A stretch of 10,944 nt of DNA from SBAX01 sp964646605 (GTDB lineage: Bacteria; Planctomycetota; Phycisphaerae; UBA1845). The translations under genes were made by a program, and so were the position numbers. How positions within the stretch are numbered: the first letter of the stretch is position 1; the number at the start of each line of letters is the position of its first letter. Positions 1-6,044 of this stretch are shown here, in pieces. The stretch is taken from the NCBI GenBank assembly GCA_964646605.1, contig CAZYEX010000142.1, positions 1 through 10,944 of the forward strand, given 5' to 3'. Below the pieces are notes generated by a model. The model saw only the letters and a list, made by a program, of their open reading frames with translations. It was not told the DNA's origin and ran no database searches.

Positions 1-20
1 GTCGCGGGGCCGGTTGTCGA

Positions 21-3000
21 TCACGGCGTACACCGTCCGCACCGGTCACGGCAGAAACCGGCGCCGCAGGTTCCGCCGGGGCAGTGCGTGTTGTTGATGC
101 ACGGCAATCCGTCGTAGTCGCCCGTGGCGCAGGTCTTGACGCACGTACCCCCGCTGCACTGCGCCGCGGTGCTGCACGCTGTCATGTTGCAGGTGACATC
201 CGAGGGACAGGGGCACGGGCCGCTGAAGGGATAGGCGAAGCCCTTGAAGGCGTCCACACAGGCCACGATGTCCAAGGCGCTCACGTCACCGTTCAATTCC
301 GGAACATTGGGCTGCACCTGCATCAACGCCTTCGACGACGAACCCGGCAGGTTCTTGAACTTGCTCACCAAAGCACTGACATCCAAGCCGTCGGGTTGAG
401 TCGAGGGCGTAGGCGGATTGAACGGGGCGACGACGTCGCCGAATCGCGCGGTGTCGATGCGCAGCGCTGCGGACACGGCCGTGCATGATTCCTCGCCGCC
501 CATGCACGTGGCGGCCACCTGCTGAACATCGAACGCGGAACTGGGATTGACCTCGCCTCCGACAACGTAGAACAGACCTTCCGCGGACCAGTTGCGGTAA
601 TAGGGCGTGCATTGCAGACGCGCGGCCTTGAAGCTACCGGCGCCCGGACTGTCCTGTGATTCGCGGAAGAGTGCCGGCTGACCGACCCAGCGCACGCAGC
701 CCAGCGGATCGATGCACGTCGAGGCGAACTCGTAGAGAGAAAAGTCCGGCGACGGACAGCAAGGTGCGTTGGGCGGCTGGGGATTGTGCTGGTCGATGAG
801 TTTCACTCGCAGCGCCGACATCCCCCCCGGTCCGGAAGTCGTCATGGGTGGAATGGACAGGGCGATCGCCCGGTTCTTGGTGATGTTGCTGGGATCGGCC
901 ATCGCGGTCTGCGGAGGGGTGACGGAGAGCAACTCGCCGCACCCCAGCATCGAAAGGGACGCCCCTTCGTCGACCAGGGATCCATAGTAGATTTTGCAGT
1001 TTTCCAGGGCCACGGTCGATCCCGCGCGCAGGATCAGATTGTGTACGTAGAGCGCTTCGGCGCAGCCCCCGCCCGCGGAGTTGGCGAAGGCGTTGACGAA
1101 ACGCACGTTGGCCCCGGTCAGGACCTCCACCGTGCCCATCGAGAAATTGGTGTGCAGGCAACTGTCGAACAGCGTGTCGATGTCCGTCGAAAACCCCTGC
1201 GGGGTCTGACCGAGAGCCAGCCCCGCGACCTCGAAGGTGCGCGCGGACGTGCCGGTCAACTGGAGCTTCCCCGCCGTCCAATCGAAGTCGCTGGGATTAA
1301 GGGAGCGGTTGTCGAACGCCCCGGCCAGCATGACCGGCTGGGTGGAATCGACGATCACGTCGGTCGCCCCCACCAGATTGAGCGCCCCGGTGAGATTGGA
1401 AAACACCCCGTCGCGAATGCGAATCCGAGGCGGAACCACGACACCCCGACGAGCGCCGCCTCCGCAGATGCACTCCGCCGCCTTCGTCCCGTCCAGGGTG
1501 AGGTCGCCCGAGCAGTTCAGCGTCATGGTATCCACCAGGTCGAGCAGAGCGCCGTTTCTGGTGAAATCGCAGGTAGCCCCGACCAGGGTGACGCCCTCGG
1601 CAGTGAGCGAAGCGGACGTAGCCGCGGCGCCAACCTCCTTCTCGTAGACCCCGCCCGGCTCAACGGTGACCGAAGCCCCTACAACGGTGATGGAGTTGTC
1701 GAAGGCAACATCCATCGTGCCGCCGATGCGTAGTCGTATCTTCGGCGGAACGGCCACCCCCGCGGTTTGAGCGCCCGGGTCGTCGATGATCAAGTCGCCG
1801 TTTGTGGGGTCGGTGACGCTCAGAGCGGCGCCCTCCAGCACGCGAACGGAATTCACCGCCACTGTGGTATCGAGTTGCAGAGTGATCCCACTGCCGATGG
1901 AGACGTGCAGATCGGGTACGGCGTTGGGGTTGAGGTTGTCCGGATACGGGTCGGGGGCGACCAGGTTCCAGACGTTGTCCGTCCAGTTGGCCGTTGCATT
2001 CGGGGCGGTGCATTCGTCGGGCACGCCCAGGGGGACATTGTTGTCCAGGGAAAAACCGGACGCGATGTCGCACCCGTCGGGCTTGCCGTTAAGGTTGCAG
2101 TCATCACAGGCGGCACTGCCCGCACAGTTCTCGATGTCGCAGGCGTCGAGGACGTTGTTGGTATTGCAGTCCGCGCCGCCGCCGCAGGCGGGGATGTCGC
2201 ACGGCCCGTCAGGCAAACCACAGGACACCTCACATGGATCGGGCCGACCGTTGTTGTTGCAGTCGCTGGAGTGCTCTAGTGCTCCCATGTCCACGCTCGT
2301 GCCGGGGGTGTTCGCGTCGTCGAGAATACGAGGGTTGCCGCCAAGATCGAGCGAACTCCGCTCTGAGGTGATTCCGTCTTGGTCAAGATCGAATGGATCC
2401 GAAGGCAGCGCCGGAGTGTTCCCCGAATCGATCGCCGGCGAGCCGGATCCAAGGCGCAGATCATCGTCGCCATTGCCCGGGATGTTGTCCGCGCCGTCGG
2501 CGTCGACGAACAGCGGATCACTCGCGCTGTTCCCGATGTTACCGGCACCCGTCCAACCGCCTTGAACGATACTGTAATTGACCGCCGGCGTGGCGCTGAC
2601 CGTATGGATTTGCGCGGATTCGTCCATGAAGGGACCGCCGGAGCTCGCATCGGCATCGTCAACGTTCTTCCAGAAGATGCAGTTCGTAGCGGTGGGGCTG
2701 CTGGCATCATTGTACATCCCCCCTCCGTTTCCATTCGCCGAATTTCTGCTAAATGTGCAGTTGGTCACGGGCGGCGCGCTGCTCGTGACGTTGTACATTC
2801 CTCCGCCGATGCCGGCCGAGTTCCCGTCGAACGTACAGTTGGTCACCGACGGGCTACTGTTGTAGTTGTACATCCCGCCGCCGTCGACGATCACCAGATT
2901 CCCGCTGAACGCGCAGTTGGTGACCGTCGGGCTGCTCTCAGCGTTCAACATCCCGCCGCCGTCGTCAACGGCCGAATTCGCGGCGAACGTGCAGTTGGTC

Positions 3001-5588
3001 ACGGTCGGGTTGCAGTTGACGTTGTTGACCATCGCGCCGCCAACGAAGGCCGAGTTTCCTCTGAAAGAGCAGTTGGTCAGCGTCGGGCTGCTGTTGATGT
3101 TGTTGAGCATCGCACCAGCGAATGAAGCAGCCCTGTTCCCGCGGAACGTGCAGTTGGTCACGGTCGGACTGCCGCTGTTGTTGTACATTCCTCCGCCGTT
3201 ATAGTCAGGGAACGTTCCGTCCGCATTGCCCGCCGTGATTATGAACCCGTCAAGAACAGCCGTGACGTCCGCGCCGCTGCCGGTAACTACGTGATAACTG
3301 TTTTCGGCGTTGTTGTTGCTGATGATGCAGAAACCACCGATGCACAGACGTCCGAAGGAATCACAATCGGGCGAGTTCTGGGTGCAGGCCACGGGAGCAT
3401 CATTCCCGTTGAGGTCTCCGCTCAGGATGGTGACGTTGTTGACCGGGTCGCGCAGGTCGCGGTCGGATTCGCCGCCGGTGAAACCGCCGTAGAGAGCAGC
3501 CCCACTCTCAAGTTGAAACGTCGCCGACCGCGATCCGCCGGGACCTGCCGGCTTGTACGTCCCCTTGGCCGCCCAGATTTGATCGCCCGGATTGGCCGCG
3601 GTGAGGGCGGTCTGAAGACTCGTGAACGCATTGACCCAACGCGTGCCGTTATTCAATCCCGTTGCGGCGTAGTTGACGTAAAACGTCGTTGCCGCTGGGC
3701 AGGCGAAGCTGACGTCGAGCGTGCCGAAGCCTGGTCGAGAGTTCACCGGACCGGTGCCGACTCGCAGAAGATAACATTGGCCGTCGGTGATCGGAAAGGT
3801 GCGTGATGTGGAACACGACTGCGGCACCTCGGCCCCCGGGCAACTGCAAGTTGAGGTTCCGGTGGGATAGACCTTGAAACAGTGGCTTTCAAAACTGTTG
3901 TTCGTGACGGTGACGGACGCCGTTGCAGTGCATGGCGCTATAAACGAGTACCAAACATCGTCGGTCGGAGAGAAGAACGGCGGAAGGCTGTCCGAGGAAC
4001 AGAACGTGTCATAGGCCGTGATCCCAGCTTCCAGAGAAACGATCGGCGGGCAGGTGTCGTTGGGCGGAACTCCCAAAGGACATAGAGGTGTTCCCATTTC
4101 GAGGTTGAGACAGAACGCGAAGTCGCCGCTTTCGGCTTCCGCTGGTACATCGTACCCATTTCCGTCGCCGTCCAGATAGAATACGCCGTTTCCGCCTAAC
4201 GTGGAGTCGGCGTGAAGCCAGTACCAATTGCACCCCGGAGGACCGCCGACCGTGTTGTTCTGCACCTCGATCCAGTAAGTCGTTCCCGTTTGCAGTATTC
4301 CAATCGGGGTGGTCAGGGAAAGCTGATGACGAGTGAAGGGGATATTTGATCCCGGCGTCGTGAATTCGATTGCGGAGTCGTCGACGGTCGTAGCGGAGGA
4401 CTCGATGAGAACTCCCGGTCCGTCGCCGCCGTTGGCGTAGATGGAAACCGTAAAGCCCTCGATGTACCCGCTCCCGGTGCAATCAACGGGGCCGGGGCTC
4501 GGGTCGAGGTACGTGCCGATGACACATACTTTCGACAACAGGCCGCTTCCCTGGGCGACAAAGTCGTCGGCGGCAGCAACCTCCCCGGTCGGAAGAGTGG
4601 CGTCGGACGCCCAGAGGAACCCGGTCCACGCGCCGGCATCCTCCTGACAGACACTGGGCGAGCCGATGGAACATGAGCCGGTACCGCGGATTGCCAGACT
4701 GTGGAACCCGCCCCCGGCGACGGCGATGAAACCGGTGTTGGGCGCGGGGACGTTGATTTGATCTTCCAAGTTGCGTCCCCACGCCACGATGGAGCCGTCG
4801 GATTTGAGACCCAAACTGTGGGCATAGCCCGCGGTGATGGCGATGAAATTGGCATTGGGCGCGGGGACGTTGGTCTGACCGTCGGAGTTGTTTCCCCACA
4901 CGACGATGGACCCGTCGGGCTTGAGCCCCAGACTGTGATAATGACCTGCGGCGACGGCGATGAACCCTGTGTTGGGCTCGGGGACGTCGGTTTGACCAAA
5001 CCCGTTGTTTCCCCACGCCACGATGGACCCGTCGGCCTTGAGACCCAAACTGTGGACATAGCCCGCGGCGACAGCGATGAAATTGGCATTGGGCGCGGAG
5101 ACGCTGGTCTGACCGTCGTCGTTAGATCCCCACGCCACGATGGACTCGTCGGCCTTGAGGCCCAAACTGTGATACCCGCCCCCAGCGACGGCGATGAAAT
5201 CGCTGTTGGGCAGGGGGACGTTGGCTTGACCAAAGAAGTTGTATCCCCACCCCACGATGGAGCCGTCGGCCTTGAGGCCCAGGCTGTGTGACAGGCCCGC
5301 GGCGACGGCGATGAAACCGGCGTTGGGCGGGGGGACGTCGGCCTGACCGATATCGTTAAGTCCCCACGCCACGATGGATCCGTCGGCCTTGAGTCCCAGG
5401 CTGTGGTACCCGCCCCCAGCGATGGCGATGAAATCGGAATTGGGCGCAGGGACGTTGGTTTGACCGGAGGCGTTGTCTCCCCAGGCCACGATGTACCCGC
5501 TCTCGATCTGCGCGAAAGTGGAGCGTGCTCCCAGGACGGCACCGACCAAGGCGGCCGTGGTCATAAGCGTGCGATGCATGCGGAACAT
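21..5588 (-). CDS. giant secreted mosaic protein (RCC1 repeats, beta-helix, dockerin-like module)
   Basis: Protein of 1855 residues, probably exported and displayed or released; biochemical role unknown. ATG at 5588 is chosen because GGGAGGA lies 7-8 nt upstream and a signal peptide follows (residues 1-27, ending STFAQ). The frame stays open upstream to 5777, but that stretch has no signal and no ribosome site. Order of modules: seven 39-residue RCC1-like repeats (33-305; IVAWGxNxxGQ and HSLGLKADGS); a beta-sandwich-like region (about 306-505); a PPC-like region with NDTC and DDVWYSF (about 508-633); a right-handed beta-helix with TVTNCTFxxNSA rungs ending in DPLFVD and SPAIDSG (about 634-1106); calcium-type DCNxNGxxDxCD repeats (about 1107-1193); a second beta-rich region (about 1195-1560); a dockerin-like pair with DVSALDIVACVDAFKG (about 1707-1788); and a Cys-rich tail ending CGRCTP. 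No C-terminal TM, LPXTG or PEP-CTERM is seen. The architecture resembles large planctomycete surface proteins. Exact domain edges are estimates. Confidence 0.93.
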   Translation of the reverse strand: MFRMHRTLMTTAALVGAVLGARSTFAQIESGYIVAWGDNASGQTNVPAPNSDFIAIAGGGYHSLGLKADGSIVAWGLNDIGQADVPPPNAGFIAVAAGLSHSLGLKADGSIVGWGYNFFGQANVPLPNSDFIAVAGGGYHSLGLKADESIVAWGSNDDGQTSVSAPNANFIAVAAGYVHSLGLKADGSIVAWGNNGFGQTDVPEPNTGFIAVAAGHYHSLGLKPDGSIVVWGNNSDGQTNVPAPNANFIAITAGYAHSLGLKSDGSIVAWGRNLEDQINVPAPNTGFIAVAGGGFHSLAIRGTGSCSIGSPSVCQEDAGAWTGFLWASDATLPTGEVAAADDFVAQGSGLLSKVCVIGTYLDPSPGPVDCTGSGYIEGFTVSIYANGGDGPGVLIESSATTVDDSAIEFTTPGSNIPFTRHQLSLTTPIGILQTGTTYWIEVQNNTVGGPPGCNWYWLHADSTLGGNGVFYLDGDGNGYDVPAEAESGDFAFCLNLEMGTPLCPLGVPPNDTCPPIVSLEAGITAYDTFCSSDSLPPFFSPTDDVWYSFIAPCTATASVTVTNNSFESHCFKVYPTGTSTCSCPGAEVPQSCSTSRTFPITDGQCYLLRVGTGPVNSRPGFGTLDVSFACPAATTFYVNYAATGLNNGTRWVNAFTSLQTALTAANPGDQIWAAKGTYKPAGPGGSRSATFQLESGAALYGGFTGGESDRDLRDPVNNVTILSGDLNGNDAPVACTQNSPDCDSFGRLCIGGFCIISNNNAENSYHVVTGSGADVTAVLDGFIITAGNADGTFPDYNGGGMYNNSGSPTVTNCTFRGNRAASFAGAMLNNINSSPTLTNCSFRGNSAFVGGAMVNNVNCNPTVTNCTFAANSAVDDGGGMLNAESSPTVTNCAFSGNLVIVDGGGMYNYNSSPSVTNCTFDGNSAGIGGGMYNVTSSAPPVTNCTFSRNSANGNGGGMYNDASSPTATNCIFWKNVDDADASSGGPFMDESAQIHTVSATPAVNYSIVQGGWTGAGNIGNSASDPLFVDADGADNIPGNGDDDLRLGSGSPAIDSGNTPALPSDPFDLDQDGITSERSSLDLGGNPRILDDANTPGTSVDMGALEHSSDCNNNGRPDPCEVSCGLPDGPCDIPACGGGADCNTNNVLDACDIENCAGSAACDDCNLNGKPDGCDIASGFSLDNNVPLGVPDECTAPNATANWTDNVWNLVAPDPYPDNLNPNAVPDLHVSIGSGITLQLDTTVAVNSVRVLEGAALSVTDPTNGDLIIDDPGAQTAGVAVPPKIRLRIGGTMDVAFDNSITVVGASVTVEPGGVYEKEVGAAATSASLTAEGVTLVGATCDFTRNGALLDLVDTMTLNCSGDLTLDGTKAAECICGGGARRGVVVPPRIRIRDGVFSNLTGALNLVGATDVIVDSTQPVMLAGAFDNRSLNPSDFDWTAGKLQLTGTSARTFEVAGLALGQTPQGFSTDIDTLFDSCLHTNFSMGTVEVLTGANVRFVNAFANSAGGGCAEALYVHNLILRAGSTVALENCKIYYGSLVDEGASLSMLGCGELLSVTPPQTAMADPSNITKNRAIALSIPPMTTSGPGGMSALRVKLIDQHNPQPPNAPCCPSPDFSLYEFASTCIDPLGCVRWVGQPALFRESQDSPGAGSFKAARLQCTPYYRNWSAEGLFYVVGGEVNPSSAFDVQQVAATCMGGEESCTAVSAALRIDTARFGDVVAPFNPPTPSTQPDGLDVSALVSKFKNLPGSSSKALMQVQPNVPELNGDVSALDIVACVDAFKGFAYPFSGPCPCPSDVTCNMTACSTAAQCSGGTCVKTCATGDYDGLPCINNTHCPGGTCGAGFCRDRCGRCTP
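2660..3170 (-). repeat. beta-helix rung repeats (TVTNCTFxxNSA type)
   Basis: About seven imperfect repeats of 22-27 residues with the core SPTVTNCTFxxNSAxxxGGGMYN, spanning about residues 807-977 of the giant protein. They sit within a larger fold that begins near FYVNYAATG and ends near GALEHS. This periodicity is typical of right-handed parallel beta-helix proteins of the polymorphic-outer-membrane-protein/choice-of-anchor-Q kind. The conserved Asn-Cys pair probably stacks inside the helix (family knowledge, not visible directly). Confidence 0.85.
4674..5492 (-). repeat. seven tandem 117-bp units encoding RCC1-like repeats
   Basis: Seven consecutive in-frame units of exactly 39 codons, with no indels between units. 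Each follows the pattern IVAWGxNxxGQxxVPxPN, then FIAVAAG, then HSLGLKADGS. The last unit is the most divergent (LAIRGTGS at its end). At DNA level the units remain visibly alike, for example the recurring ttggcattgggcgcggggacgttggt-type stretch. RCC1-type repeats form one blade each of a beta-propeller, so seven units would suit a closed seven-bladed propeller (inference). They lie directly after the signal peptide. Confidence 0.93.
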
Positions 5589-5863
5589 GAGCCATTCCTC
5601 CCTAGTCGTAGACCTTGCCGAGTGCGGCGCGGTTGGGGTATAGTGTCTGCACGGCTGGTGCGCAAATCCGCTCTCGCACCCACTCCGGCGGGAATCCCTT
5701 TCCGCGATCTCGCAGCGACGGAATCCTGCGAACCGTGTGTGCGAAATAGGAATCTCGCACGCGCGTACGCTGAACAAACCCCACCGATCGTGAAGAACAA
5801 CGTGAACACCGCGGCGCCGTTTGGGGCGGGCCTAAGACAACACGCTGACTTCACTACTGGCAT
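5561..5863 (-). CDS. doubtful small ORF with strong ribosome site, hypothetical
   Basis: A 100-codon reading frame starting MPVVKSACCLRPAPNG, with no recognised family. In its favour: GGGAGGAGGAGG (5881-5870) lies 6 nt before the ATG, and residues 17-34 (AAVFTLFFTIGGVCSAYA) look like the hydrophobic core and AxA-type cleavage site of a signal peptide. Against it: the remainder is Arg-rich and of low character, codon third positions are not clearly GC-biased as in the neighbours, and the frame runs 28 nt into the giant protein gene. It could be a short leader gene, a decayed gene or chance. Confidence 0.25.
   Translation of the reverse strand: MPVVKSACCLRPAPNGAAVFTLFFTIGGVCSAYARARFLFRTHGSQDSVAARSRKGIPAGVGARADLRTSRADTIPQPRRTRQGLRLGRNGSCSACIARL
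5589..5597 (-). promoter_or_regulatory. Shine-Dalgarno leader deciding the start at 5588
   Basis: The minus strand reads GGGAGGAATGGCTC directly before the ATG at 5588. The purine-rich GGGAGGA is at good spacing and is followed by a signal peptide. This is the main reason for not using the upstream in-frame ATG at 5777. Confidence 0.75.
5637..5665 (-). promoter_or_regulatory. possible sigma70-type promoter of the giant secreted protein gene
   Basis: On the minus strand TTGCGC (5665-5660) and TATACC (5642-5637) are separated by 17 nt and lie about 50 nt before the ATG at 5588. The match to consensus is modest (three and four of six bases), so this is a weak call. Transcription could instead come from further upstream. 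Confidence 0.3.
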
Positions 5864-6018
5864 TGGTTTCCTCCTCCTCCCAAGAGAATTAGCGTCGTCG
5901 CGTCGACGTCTTCGCGCGACTGAATCAACAGCCCACAGGCTACGGGTGCGACAATAAAGCCGCACTGAGATTAGCAAGATGTCCGCGCAAATGCAAGAGA
6001 AATCGCGGCAGCGGGGGC

Positions 6019-6044
6019 GTCATTGTCCGACGGCGGACAATGAC
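6019..6044. repeat. perfect 11-bp inverted repeat overlapping the kinase stop codon
   Basis: GTCATTGTCCG (6019-6029), loop ACGG, then CGGACAATGAC (6034-6044), a perfect complement. It includes the TGA stop of the kinase gene and its last codons. On the minus-strand transcript it would fold into a stable hairpin, but no U tract follows (the next bases are GC-rich). It is therefore not a classical intrinsic terminator; transcript-end stabilisation or a protein site is possible. Confidence 0.7.

Larger units (their letters stand above)
5589..6018. other. intergenic region between kinase gene and giant protein gene
   Basis: About 430 bp holding the leader and putative promoter of the giant protein gene and the doubtful small ORF at 5561-5863. 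The part from 5940 to 6005 is locally more AT-rich than its surroundings. No RNA gene, insertion sequence or clear rho-independent terminator with a T run is seen here. Confidence 0.6.

Noticed and set aside
786..1733. 315-codon plus-strand frame within the giant protein gene
   Set aside because: It is the antisense shadow of a continuous coding sequence, with no start signal and no family resemblance.
4674..5492. Regular direct repeats considered as a CRISPR array
   Set aside because: The repeat period is 117 bp, fully coding and without short unique spacers; it encodes RCC1-like units.
4313..5542. 409-codon minus-strand frame overlapping the RCC1 repeats in another phase
   Set aside because: It is a repetitive PSWRGD/SPRPMP-type product explained by reading the 117-bp tandem repeats out of frame.
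5589..5777. In-frame N-terminal extension of the giant protein to an ATG at 5777
   Set aside because: It would place 63 Arg/Ser/His-rich residues before a clear signal peptide that has its own Shine-Dalgarno.
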